From an uncultured Bacteroidales bacterium (GTDB lineage: Bacteria > Bacteroidota > Bacteroidia > Bacteroidales > UBA932): a DNA stretch of 22,196 bases. Under the pieces are notes generated by a model that made no database searches, was not told where the DNA came from, and worked only from the letters and a program-made list of their open reading frames with translations. Within the stretch, counting starts at the first letter, position 1. Each line of letters begins with the position of its first letter. Below are positions 6,852 to 14,398 of the stretch, piece after piece. Position numbers and translations under genes: made by a program. Location of the stretch: NCBI GenBank assembly GCA_934726455.1, contig CAKVDS010000043.1, positions 1-22,196 of the forward strand, read 5' to 3'.

Positions 6852-7736
6852 ATGGCAATCAGTTTCTTTCAAAGGATAAGCAGGGCAGTCATCGGGCGTT
6901 CCCGGGTGGATGATGATACGCTTGACGCCATCGAGGAGGCCCTCGTGGAGTCTGACATGGGGGTTGACACGACCCTTAAAGTCATCGATGCTCTCGAAGA
7001 GAAGGTCGCCAAGGACAAATATATGTCCTTTGACGAGCTTGTGGGGATGCTGCGCTCTGAGATTTCCGGCCTCATTGATGCCGGTGGTGAGCCTTTTGAC
7101 TTTTCAAAGAAACCCTATGTGATACTTGTCGTGGGGGTGAACGGTGTCGGGAAGACTACGACTATCGGAAAGTTGGCCTACATGCTCCGCGCTCAAGGCA
7201 AAAAGGTGATACTTGGGGCTGCGGACACGTTCCGGGCAGCGGCTGTTGACCAGTTGACAATATGGGCGGAGAGGGCCGGAGTCGACATCGTCAAGCAGAG
7301 CATGGGCTCCGACCCGGCTTCTGTGGCTTTTGATGCTGTGAATGCGGCGGTGGCGCGCGGTGCGGATGTAGCCATTATCGATACCGCCGGTCGCCTTCAT
7401 AACCGGCTTGACCTCATGAATGAACTTACGAAAATCAGGAATGTGGTGCGTAAGGTGGTTCCGGACGCGCCTCACGATGTGATGCTTGTCATAGATGCTT
7501 CCACCGGACAGAATGCTTTCCAACAGGCCAAAGAGTTTTCTCGGGCGACGGATATAACTTCGCTTGTCGTGACAAAACTTGACGGTACCGCCAAGGGTGG
7601 AGTCGTGGTCGGGGTTTCTGACCAGTTCCATATCCCGGTAAAGTTTATCGGAGTCGGCGAGGGGATTTCGGACCTGAAAGTTTTTGACAAGGAGGATTTC
7701 GTCTCAAAACTTTTCGCTCCTGAAGATTTGAAATAA
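6852..7736 (+). CDS. ftsY: Signal recognition particle receptor FtsY
   Basis: FtsY is the membrane-associated GTPase that receives SRP-ribosome complexes and passes them to the Sec translocon. The 294-aa protein has a helical N domain (about 1-80), then the NG GTPase with the P-loop GVNGVGKT (95-102), DTFRAAA (125-131), DTAGR (177-181) and TKLD (241-244), and the C-terminal GVGEGISDL segment. The long acidic A domain of E. coli FtsY is absent, as is usual in this phylum. A TAnnTTTG element lies six bases before the ATG, predicting a near-leaderless mRNA. pheT follows after 12 bases, so the two are probably cotranscribed. Confidence 0.95.
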   Translation: MAISFFQRISRAVIGRSRVDDDTLDAIEEALVESDMGVDTTLKVIDALEEKVAKDKYMSFDELVGMLRSEISGLIDAGGEPFDFSKKPYVILVVGVNGVGKTTTIGKLAYMLRAQGKKVILGAADTFRAAAVDQLTIWAERAGVDIVKQSMGSDPASVAFDAVNAAVARGADVAIIDTAGRLHNRLDLMNELTKIRNVVRKVVPDAPHDVMLVIDASTGQNAFQQAKEFSRATDITSLVVTKLDGTAKGGVVVGVSDQFHIPVKFIGVGEGISDLKVFDKEDFVSKLFAPEDLK

Positions 7737-7748
7737 ATATTACGATAT

Positions 7749-10187
7749 ATGAAGCTTAGTTATAATTGGCTTAAGGATTATTTGAAGTGCGGCCTTTCTG
7801 TACAGCAGATTGCGGATGCCATGACATCTGTCGGGATTGAAGTTGACGGGATTGAGGAGAGTGAGCAGATACCCGGCGGACTTGCCGGGGTTGTTGTCGC
7901 AAAGGTTCTTGAATGTGTGGCGCATCCGGATTCGGATCATCTCCATATAACTAAGGTTGACCCTGGTACCGGGGAATCGCTTACAGTGGTATGTGGGGCG
8001 CCGAATGTGGCGGCAGGGCAGAAAGTCCTTTTTGCCCAGATAGGAACGGTGCTGCCGGGGGATTTCAAGATCAAGAAATCAAAGATCCGCGGGGTTGAGT
8101 CTTTCGGCATGATATGCGCTGAGGATGAACTCGGCATAGGCAGCGGGCACGACGGGATCATGGTTCTCCCGGAGGATGCTGTGGTCGGTACTCCTGCCAA
8201 GGAGTACCTGCATCTTGAGTCCGAGGCGGTGATTGAGTATGAGATAACTGCCAACCGTGTGGATGCGGCTTCGCATTGGGGAGTTGCAAGGGATCTCTAT
8301 GCCTGGATGAGGCTGAACAATATTCCTTGCGAACTTGTCCGCCCGGGCGTGGATGCGTTCCACGAGGGCACCGGTGAGGGTATAGGGGTTGAGGTGCTTG
8401 ACAGCAAAGGGGCCCCACGCTACAGCGGCATCACCTTGAAGGGGGTCAAGACCGGTCCGTCTCCGGAGTGGCTGCAGAAGCGGCTCCAGAGCATAGGGCT
8501 TCATCCGATTGACAATATAGTGGACATCTCCAATTTCGTTCTTTTCGAACTTGGACAGCCTCTGCATACATTTGATGCAGACAAGATTACGGGAGGCAAG
8601 GTGATTGTCCGCAGGGCGGCCGAGGGGGAGAAAATCAAGACTCTCGACGGGGTTGAGCGCAAGCTTTCGGCCTCGGATATGGTCATCGCCAATGAAGACG
8701 GCCCTATGTGCATCGCTGGTGTGTTTGGAGGTGAAGACAGCGGAGTTTCGGATTCGACCGTCAATCTGTTTGTGGAGAGTGCCTATTTCGATCCTGCTTC
8801 CGTCCGCAAGACGGCAAAGAGCCAGGGCTTGCAGACCGATGCTTCGTTCAGGTATGAGCGTGGCGCTGATCCTCAGGTGACGATTTATGCGTTGAAGAGG
8901 GCGGTCACACTTATTCAGGAGTGTGCCGGAGGAGAAGTTGTCGGGAAGATACAGGAAGTCTATCCTGAGCCGATAGAGCGTAAACGCATAGACTTGGATT
9001 ATGCCAGAATGGAGGCCCTTATCGGCTGCCATATCGGGCATGAAGTGATTGAGAACATCCTCGGCTGGCTGGATTATGAATTCCTTGAAAAGAGGGAAGG
9101 CGGCGCTCTTGTGGCGGCTCCTTCATATATGGTGGATGTTTACAGGGAGTGTGATGTCGTGGAGGAGGTCCTCCGCATTTACGGGTACAACAATATCCCG
9201 CTGCCGAAGAGGATGCTCATGTCCGTCAACGCCACTCCGAAGCCGGATCCTGAAGCCATCAGGAACAACATCTCCAACTTCTTTGCAGCCAACGGCTTCA
9301 CTGAGACGATGAACAATTCTCTGACAAAGGCTGATTATTATTCTAAACTCAAGACTTTCCCTGTTGAAAAGTGTGTCAGGATAGTAAATCCTCTCAGCCA
9401 GGACCTTAATGTGATGAGGCAGACTCTCATCCTCGGGGGGCTTGAAGTGGTAGCCTATAATCTCAACCGCCAGACCGGGTATATGCGCAATTTTGAATAC
9501 GGGAGCGTATATAGCAGGATTCCGGAGAAGGGAGCGGAAACGCTTGAGGGCTATGAGGAGCATCAGTGCTTCTGCCTGATGCTTACCGGTTCTCCGGAAA
9601 AATCTTGGAGGGCTGAATCCGGGAAGAGTGATTATTTCCAGCTCAAGGGGTATGTGGAACTTCTGCTTAAGCGCTATGGCGCAAACCTTTACAATATGAG
9701 GACAGAGCCGGCGCCTTCCGACATCTTCGCTGAGGGAATGACATACTCTGTCCCTGGTTGCGGCCAGTTGGCGGTCATGGGAACAATCAATCCGTCTCTG
9801 GCGAAACAGTTCGGAATAAGGCAGGCTGTCTATGCAGCTGAGATAAACTGGCCGGCCTTGTTTGAACTGGTCAAAAGGGATAAAGTCGCTTTCTCCGAGA
9901 TGCCTAAGTTCCCGGAGGTACGTAGGGATCTCGCTTTGCTGCTTGACGAAAGTGTCAGCTATGCGGATCTGCGTGCAGCCGCGCTCAAGCAGGAGAAGAA
10001 ACAGCTCAAACAGGTCGGGCTCTTCGATGTTTATCGTGGCGACAAGATTCCGGAAGGAAAGAAGCAGTATGCTCTCAGTTTCGTGATTCAGGATGCGGAG
10101 AAGACTCTGACGGATCAGGATACCGAGAGGGTTATGGATCGGCTTCTGGCGTTGTTTACCAAGAATTTCGGGGCACAATTGAGATAA
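7749..10187 (+). CDS. pheT: Phenylalanyl-tRNA synthetase beta chain
   Basis: This is the large subunit of the alpha2-beta2 PheRS, which attaches phenylalanine to tRNA-Phe and edits mischarged Tyr-tRNA-Phe. The 812-aa length is typical. In order it has an EMAPII/OB-fold tRNA-binding domain (about 45-155), the B3/B4 editing domain (about 200-390), the B5 domain (about 400-475), a catalytic-like core (about 480-690) and the anticodon-binding FDX-ACB domain (about 718-812, starting near MPKFPEVRRDLAL). pheS is not adjacent and must lie elsewhere. The next gene's ATG follows the TAA directly, implying translational coupling. Confidence 0.96.
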   Translation: MKLSYNWLKDYLKCGLSVQQIADAMTSVGIEVDGIEESEQIPGGLAGVVVAKVLECVAHPDSDHLHITKVDPGTGESLTVVCGAPNVAAGQKVLFAQIGTVLPGDFKIKKSKIRGVESFGMICAEDELGIGSGHDGIMVLPEDAVVGTPAKEYLHLESEAVIEYEITANRVDAASHWGVARDLYAWMRLNNIPCELVRPGVDAFHEGTGEGIGVEVLDSKGAPRYSGITLKGVKTGPSPEWLQKRLQSIGLHPIDNIVDISNFVLFELGQPLHTFDADKITGGKVIVRRAAEGEKIKTLDGVERKLSASDMVIANEDGPMCIAGVFGGEDSGVSDSTVNLFVESAYFDPASVRKTAKSQGLQTDASFRYERGADPQVTIYALKRAVTLIQECAGGEVVGKIQEVYPEPIERKRIDLDYARMEALIGCHIGHEVIENILGWLDYEFLEKREGGALVAAPSYMVDVYRECDVVEEVLRIYGYNNIPLPKRMLMSVNATPKPDPEAIRNNISNFFAANGFTETMNNSLTKADYYSKLKTFPVEKCVRIVNPLSQDLNVMRQTLILGGLEVVAYNLNRQTGYMRNFEYGSVYSRIPEKGAETLEGYEEHQCFCLMLTGSPEKSWRAESGKSDYFQLKGYVELLLKRYGANLYNMRTEPAPSDIFAEGMTYSVPGCGQLAVMGTINPSLAKQFGIRQAVYAAEINWPALFELVKRDKVAFSEMPKFPEVRRDLALLLDESVSYADLRAAALKQEKKQLKQVGLFDVYRGDKIPEGKKQYALSFVIQDAEKTLTDQDTERVMDRLLALFTKNFGAQLR

Positions 10188-10796
10188 ATGTCGATTTCGC
10201 GGCATATTTTTGCTTCGGCCTTGCTTTGCCTTGTCCTGTCTGCCTGTGGCGGGCGGGAAGGCCGGGTGATTCCGGAGAAGAAGATGGCTGCGCTGTATGC
10301 GGACATGTTCATTGCTGACCAGTGGCTCAAGGAAAACAAGGATGCCCGGACTGTTGCTGACACGACACTCTTTTTTGATCCGATATTCGAGAGGCATGGC
10401 TGCACATTTGCTGATTACGAGAAGAGTGTAGAGTATTATTCTGCCGATCCGGAAGTCTTTTCCGGGATCGTGGACAGTGCTTCGGCGATGCTCAAGCGGC
10501 AGGCGGACCGGTATACGAAGATTTCTGCGGCTATCCGTAAGGCTGAAGAGACCAACGAGAAGAACAGGGCTGATTACGATGCCGTGGATTTCGGTCAGGA
10601 CTCTTTGCTGTGGGCGGCTTCTGCCGTGTTGTGGCCTGTAAAACATGATTTGCCGGTCCGTGAGGACACTCTTGCTGTCGGGTGGACGGTCAGGGTCAAA
10701 CCGGAAATCACACAGCCGGAAGTCGGACGTCCCCCGCGCAGTAAAGGAGCGGATATGATTGAACGTGTCGAGATGAAAGAAATAAAATTAAGATAG
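10188..10796 (+). CDS. DUF4296 family lipoprotein
   Basis: This 202-aa protein has a lipoprotein signal peptide: a hydrophobic stretch (about 7-17) ending in the lipobox LSAC, so C20 would be the lipidated residue, followed by GG. The mature part begins with IPEKKMAALYADMFIADQWL, the conserved opening of DUF4296, a Bacteroidota family of unknown function. Residues 85-145 are charged and helical, and the tail is basic. It starts on the base after the pheT stop codon and ends six bases before deoC, so it is embedded in the operon. It is presumably a periplasm-facing lipoprotein; nothing in the sequence indicates its role. Confidence 0.82.
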   Translation: MSISRHIFASALLCLVLSACGGREGRVIPEKKMAALYADMFIADQWLKENKDARTVADTTLFFDPIFERHGCTFADYEKSVEYYSADPEVFSGIVDSASAMLKRQADRYTKISAAIRKAEETNEKNRADYDAVDFGQDSLLWAASAVLWPVKHDLPVREDTLAVGWTVRVKPEITQPEVGRPPRSKGADMIERVEMKEIKLR

Positions 10797-10802
10797 AGAG
10801 TT

Positions 10803-11693
10803 ATGGATTATCTTCAGAAATATGGCTATACTCCTGACGGGGAGGCTATAGCGTCAAAACTTCAGTCGCTTGCGGCTAATCTTTCCGGCGCGGAGTCTCC
10901 GGAGGTTTTTATGCGCTGCTTCTCCATGATGGACTTGACAACGCTTCATACAAATGATACGGAAGCCTCTGTCAAGGCTCTCGTAGAAAAGGCCAACGGG
11001 GTCAAATCGGCTTTTGAGGGATACCCTCTTCCGGCCTCAATCTGTGTTTTTCCGAACTTTGCCCCGGTCGTGCGGGATAACAGGGTCTCCGATGAACTGC
11101 ATGTCACCACTGTCGCCGGCTGTTTCCCGTCCTCGCAGAGTTATCTGGAGGTCAAGCTCCTTGAGTGCCGTATGGCTGTGCGGAACGGCGCGGACGAGAT
11201 AGATATAGTCCTGGCGCTCAATTCTTTTATGGCTGGTGATTATGAGAGTGCTTCGCGTGAGATTTCAGCGATACGTTCTGCGATAGATGATGAAGCGGCC
11301 AAGGAAGACAGGACTGTCATCCTGAAAGTGATACTTGAGACGGGGCTGCTTGTCACTGCGGAGAGGATTGCCAATGCCTCTTTCCTTGCCATGGAGGCCG
11401 GGGCGGACTTCATCAAGACATCGACGGGTAAGGTTGAGGTCAATGCGACGCCGATGGCTGCGTATGTGATGTGTGAGTGTATACGCGCCTATTATCAGGC
11501 GACCGGACGCAAGGTCGGGTTCAAGGCTGCCGGTGGCATCTCCACGGCCAAGGATGCGCTCAGCTATTATTGCATCGCGTCTTTTGTTCTCGGAAAAGAG
11601 TGGCTTGACAAGCGCTGGTTCCGCTTCGGTGTCAGCCGTCTCGGCAACAGTCTGATGAGCGCCATAGAACAGAAAACGGTAAATTATTTCTAG
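10803..11693 (+). CDS. deoC: Deoxyribose-phosphate aldolase
   Basis: DeoC cleaves 2-deoxyribose 5-phosphate into glyceraldehyde 3-phosphate and acetaldehyde in deoxynucleoside salvage. The 296-aa TIM-barrel protein carries the Schiff-base lysine K205 in DFIKTSTGK, the second active-site lysine K241 in GFKAAGGI, and an active-site aspartate in ADEIDIV (131-137, probably D134). An N-terminal extension makes it longer than the ~250-aa E. coli enzyme. The start six bases after the DUF4296 stop codon gives a natural N-terminus. It is the last gene of the ftsY operon; its job has no evident link to the upstream genes. Confidence 0.93.
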   Translation: MDYLQKYGYTPDGEAIASKLQSLAANLSGAESPEVFMRCFSMMDLTTLHTNDTEASVKALVEKANGVKSAFEGYPLPASICVFPNFAPVVRDNRVSDELHVTTVAGCFPSSQSYLEVKLLECRMAVRNGADEIDIVLALNSFMAGDYESASREISAIRSAIDDEAAKEDRTVILKVILETGLLVTAERIANASFLAMEAGADFIKTSTGKVEVNATPMAAYVMCECIRAYYQATGRKVGFKAAGGISTAKDALSYYCIASFVLGKEWLDKRWFRFGVSRLGNSLMSAIEQKTVNYF

Positions 11694-11731
11694 AATCGGT
11701 CCTTTTATCTGTTTTTTATGTGGACAATGTT

Positions 11732-11760
11732 GAGGGGCGGCTCCTGTGGAGCGGCCCCTC
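11732..11760 (+). terminator. GC-rich hairpin after deoC, no U-tract
   Basis: The arms GAGGGGC (11732-11738) and GCCCCTC (11754-11760) pair perfectly, followed by a G-G mismatch and an inner GCTCC/GGAGC stem with a TGT loop. The downstream bases (GTTGCGTTG) are not a T-run. It could stall polymerase, protect the mRNA 3' end, or be a weak terminator. Confidence 0.5.
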
Positions 11761-11809
11761 GTTGCGTTGTGCGCCGGGTCTGCAGAGGTTTTTTATGTTT
11801 CTTTATGAT

Positions 11810-11821
11810 TTAATCGATTAA
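11810..11821. repeat. 12-bp perfect palindrome upstream of the metallopeptidase-like gene
   Basis: TTAATCGATTAA is a perfect palindrome in the 180-bp gap between deoC and the next gene. Such sites often bind dimeric regulators, but no regulator gene is nearby. The rest of the gap holds the hairpin above and a weak promoter match. Confidence 0.35.
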
Positions 11822-11848
11822 GCGGGCGGCCAATCGGAAAAGAGTTGC

Positions 11849-11856
11849 GAGCTTTG
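11849..11856 (+). promoter_or_regulatory. Possible -7 element for the metallopeptidase-DUF3575 pair
   Basis: GAGCTTTG, followed by C, differs from TAnnTTTG at the first base and lies 17 bases before the ATG at 11874. No -33 box is obvious, so this is tentative. Confidence 0.3.
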
Positions 11857-11873
11857 CACCTGACAAAAACGAT

Positions 11874-13454
11874 ATGGCTATGAAAAACTTCTTTAAGTTT
11901 GCAGCTGTGCTGCTCTTTGCCGCTTCGTGCTCTGACAGATTGGTTCCGGCAGGTGCTGATGTGGAGGATGTCGAAGGCAATCAAATCAAGCATGACATGA
12001 TCGTGCTTGGCGACCGTCTGGAGGATCCGTATTCTGTAGACAATATGGAAAGGGCTCTTGATGCGGTCTATCCGACTAAGGCGGACAGGGTTCCGCTTGA
12101 GCCTACGGATCTTTATGTCCGCTTCCTCCCGTCGGGGGAGGATGAGTATGAGGAGCTTGTGGCCTTGGGCCTGCTGCTTGTTGACCATCCGGTGGATTAC
12201 AGGATCCTCAGGGAAGGTGACTACTACCATGACCCTTCCATATCTGAAGACAAAATCACTTGGCAATATGCTGTGGTGGACAAGGATTTCAGGTTTCCGC
12301 CTCATATAAGGTATGAACTGCTGGAGCAATGTTATATTTCGGAACACGATCCGGCGACAAAGTCGGACGGGATAGACTGGGCTGAAGTTGAGCGTGCGGC
12401 TTTCCGCCTTACCGGCAATGGGGATATGCTTTCTGAGGAGACTCGGGCGGATGATTCCGGGACACCGTCGGGCAGGATCACTATCGTGGACTCTGCTTTG
12501 GGAGATGAACCTTTCGGTGTCAAGGGTGTCAAGGTCTCGTGCAACTGTTTTGTGAAGTTTGCCCATGCCTATACAGACAAGGACGGCTATTACCAGATGA
12601 CCCGGTCTTTCCGTTCGAATCCGCGGTACAGGCTTGTATTCAAGAACAAGCTCGGATTCGGGTTGGGCTTCAACCTGCTGTTCTGCCCCGCTTCATTCTC
12701 AACTATGGGGAAACATTCCCCTCATGGGGCCGATCTTAACGTGACGGCTGACTCGGATCGCAGGCTTTTCACCCGATGCGTGGTGAACAATGCCGCATAC
12801 GATTACTATGAGCAGTGCAAAACCACCAGCAAGTCCATAAAGACCCCTCCAGGCAATCTCAGAATCTGGCTTTTTCAGAATTTGAGCTGGAGCAGTGCGA
12901 TCATGATGCAGCAGGGTGCTGTCATTGACGGAAGCAAGTTGGCGAAGTTCCTCGGTGAGTACACTTTTCTGCTCAAGGTCTTCCTGCCTGACATCGCACT
13001 CGGGCTGAAGGACAGCCGGACGTATGAGGATATTTATGCCCTCACCATCCATGAACTTGCCCATGCGAGCCATTTCATGCAGGTCGGCAAGGATTATTGG
13101 AACCGTTATGCGCAGTATATACTGACTTCTTTCATCTCGTCCGGGTTCGTGACTTATGGTGTGGGTACGGAGGAAGACTTTGGTTATTGTGAGGTGGGGG
13201 AGATGTGGGCTTACTACGTGCAGACAGTGATGCATAATGAGCGTTACCCGGATAATGAGAGGCTTTACGGGACAGGCTACTGGTTCTATCCGCAGATATT
13301 CATGTATCTTGATGAGCGCGGGATGACAAGGCACAAGATATTCTCTGCCCTGACGTCGGACATAGCCGACCGGGACAAACTGAAGAAAAAACTTACCAGC
13401 CTCTATCCACAGTCGAAGTCATCCATCAATCTGGCGTTCAGCCGATATAATTAG
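11874..13454 (+). CDS. Predicted lipoprotein with a zincin-type HExxH motif
   Basis: I do not recognise a named family for this 526-aa protein. It has a lipoprotein signal ending in FAASC (C19), so it is probably membrane-anchored. Residues about 195-265 resemble a carboxypeptidase-regulatory-like beta-sandwich (GVKGVKVSCN...AYTDKDGYYQM). The C-terminal half has HELAHASH at 393-400, a zinc-metallopeptidase HExxH motif, with EVGE (E440, E443) about 45 residues on as a possible third ligand in gluzincin fashion. A proteolytic role at the cell surface is inference. A second ATG two codons on (11880) is an equally good start. The gene is preceded by a 12-bp palindrome and followed after 38 bases by a DUF3575 gene, probably cotranscribed. 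Confidence 0.7.
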   Translation: MAMKNFFKFAAVLLFAASCSDRLVPAGADVEDVEGNQIKHDMIVLGDRLEDPYSVDNMERALDAVYPTKADRVPLEPTDLYVRFLPSGEDEYEELVALGLLLVDHPVDYRILREGDYYHDPSISEDKITWQYAVVDKDFRFPPHIRYELLEQCYISEHDPATKSDGIDWAEVERAAFRLTGNGDMLSEETRADDSGTPSGRITIVDSALGDEPFGVKGVKVSCNCFVKFAHAYTDKDGYYQMTRSFRSNPRYRLVFKNKLGFGLGFNLLFCPASFSTMGKHSPHGADLNVTADSDRRLFTRCVVNNAAYDYYEQCKTTSKSIKTPPGNLRIWLFQNLSWSSAIMMQQGAVIDGSKLAKFLGEYTFLLKVFLPDIALGLKDSRTYEDIYALTIHELAHASHFMQVGKDYWNRYAQYILTSFISSGFVTYGVGTEEDFGYCEVGEMWAYYVQTVMHNERYPDNERLYGTGYWFYPQIFMYLDERGMTRHKIFSALTSDIADRDKLKKKLTSLYPQSKSSINLAFSRYN

Positions 13455-13492
13455 TGAGAGGCAACTTATTTTTAAAACGATCATTCAGCAAT

Positions 13493-14053
13493 ATGAGAAA
13501 GACAATACTGATAACAATCGCGCTGCTGCTCACGGCATTGACGTATTGCGCAGAGGCGCAGGAATTCTCGGTCTCGACCAACCTTGCCGACTACGCGGAT
13601 CTTGGAACTTTGAACCTTGAAGCTTCTTATGGTATCGCACGTCATTGGAGCCTTGTCGCCGGGGTGAAGTACAATCCGTTCACGTTCAATCCTGACAGTG
13701 ACGACACCGCCCAAAAGCGGCAGCGATCCGTAAGCGGAGGAGCAAGGTTCTGGCCTTGGCACATATTTTCCGGCTGGTGGCTCTACGGTGCCGTGCGCTA
13801 TCAGGAGTACAATGAAGGTGGACTGTCTTCTCCTTTGACTTCAGAGGGGGACCGCTTTGGAGGAAGTCTGGGCATAGGCTATACATACATGCTTTCGCCG
13901 AAATTGAATATAGATATCGGTGCCGGTGTATGGTCCGGATATGACATATACAAAACCTACTCCTGTCCGACTTGCGGACGAAAAATCGATGAGGGACGGA
14001 AATATTTCATCCTGCCTTCAGACATAATGCTCGCGCTGTCGTATATTTTCTGA
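13493..14053 (+). CDS. DUF3575 family outer-membrane protein
   Basis: This 186-aa protein has a type I signal peptide (about 1-22, cleavage likely after AEA). The mature part begins EFSVSTNLADYADLGTLNLE and alternates aromatic and polar strands such as RFWPWHIFSGWWLYG and LGIGYTYMLSPKLNIDIG, ending in the aromatic SYIF, as in small outer-membrane beta-barrels. A CPTC motif (residues about 157-160) is present; DUF3575 members often have a CxxC here. In Bacteroidales this family is often found near fimbrial (Mfa/FimA-type) loci, but no fimbrillin gene is seen here. The ATG at 13493 was chosen over an upstream frame opening at 13454 because it gives a clean signal peptide. Confidence 0.82.
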   Translation: MRKTILITIALLLTALTYCAEAQEFSVSTNLADYADLGTLNLEASYGIARHWSLVAGVKYNPFTFNPDSDDTAQKRQRSVSGGARFWPWHIFSGWWLYGAVRYQEYNEGGLSSPLTSEGDRFGGSLGIGYTYMLSPKLNIDIGAGVWSGYDIYKTYSCPTCGRKIDEGRKYFILPSDIMLALSYIF

Positions 14054-14062
14054 AAAAAGTTG

Positions 14063-14070
14063 TATATTTG
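14063..14070 (+). promoter_or_regulatory. Bacteroidota -7 element for tRNA-Leu
   Basis: TATATTTG, followed by C, is a perfect TAnnTTTG match 20 bases before the mature tRNA 5' end and ten bases after the DUF3575 stop codon. The tRNA is therefore likely transcribed on its own. Confidence 0.65.
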
Positions 14071-14089
14071 CACTCCATTACCAAACCGG

Positions 14090-14172
14090 GCGCGGGTGGC
14101 GAAATGGTAGACGCGCTAGTTTCAGGAGCTAGTGTCAATTGCGACGTGTGAGTTCGACTCTCATCCCGCGCA
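14090..14172 (+). tRNA. tRNA-Leu (anticodon CAG)
   Basis: This is an 83-base class II tRNA. The acceptor GCGCGGG (14090-14096) pairs with CCCGCGC (14165-14171), with discriminator A at 14172. The anticodon stem CTAGT/GCTAG encloses TTCAGGA, so the anticodon is CAG (14123-14125), reading CUG. A long variable arm and the GTTCGACTC T-loop are present. CCA is not encoded. Confidence 0.96.
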
Positions 14173-14175
14173 CTG

Positions 14176-14205
14176 AAAGGGCTGACCGACAGGTCGGCCC
14201 TTTTT
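14176..14205 (+). terminator. Terminator of tRNA-Leu
   Basis: The twelve-base arm 14176-14187 pairs with 14192-14203 (one G-U pair) around a GACA loop, and the T-run covers 14201-14205. It starts four bases past the tRNA. Confidence 0.9.
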
Positions 14206-14270
14206 GTGCACTCCGCAGACATTGACGTTCAAGCTATGCAGAAAGGTCAGAAACCAGGTCATGAGAAACC

Positions 14271-14304
14271 AGAAGCCACGGGACGATGTCGTTCCGTGGC
14301 TTCT
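14271..14304 (-). terminator. Hairpin 3' of tRNA-Arg
   Basis: An 11-base perfect stem (14271-14281 with 14294-14304) continues into an inner GACG/CGTT stem. It sits three bases beyond the tRNA-Arg CCA end on the minus strand, followed by TGGTTTCTC, a poor U-tract. It is probably the terminator for the typA-DUF177-rpmF-tRNA transcript, or a processing signal. Confidence 0.65.
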
Positions 14305-14306
14305 GT

Positions 14307-14381
14307 TGGTAGTCCCTACAGGAATCGAACCTGTATTTAAGGTTTAGGAAACCTTCGTTCTATCCGTTGAACTAAGGGACC
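14307..14381 (-). tRNA. tRNA-Arg (anticodon CCT), CCA encoded
   Basis: On the minus strand the acceptor GGTCCCT pairs with AGGGACT (G-U at the first pair). The anticodon stem AAGGT/ACCTT encloses TTCCTAA, giving anticodon CCT (plus-strand AGG at 14346-14348), which reads AGG. The T arm is ACAGG-TTCGATT-CCTGT. The discriminator A is followed by an encoded CCA (14307-14309), unlike the tRNA-Leu next door. Confidence 0.95.
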
Positions 14382-14398
14382 GCGCATGAGGCGGTGTC

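Noticed and set aside
9123..10646. 507-codon open frame on the minus strand opposite pheT and the DUF4296 gene
   Set aside because: It spans two well-supported plus-strand genes and their junction, and its composition is that of a shadow frame with no family resemblance.
14090..14381. tRNA pair as an integration hotspot with a mobile element
   Set aside because: No integrase, direct repeats or foreign genes lie beside either tRNA.
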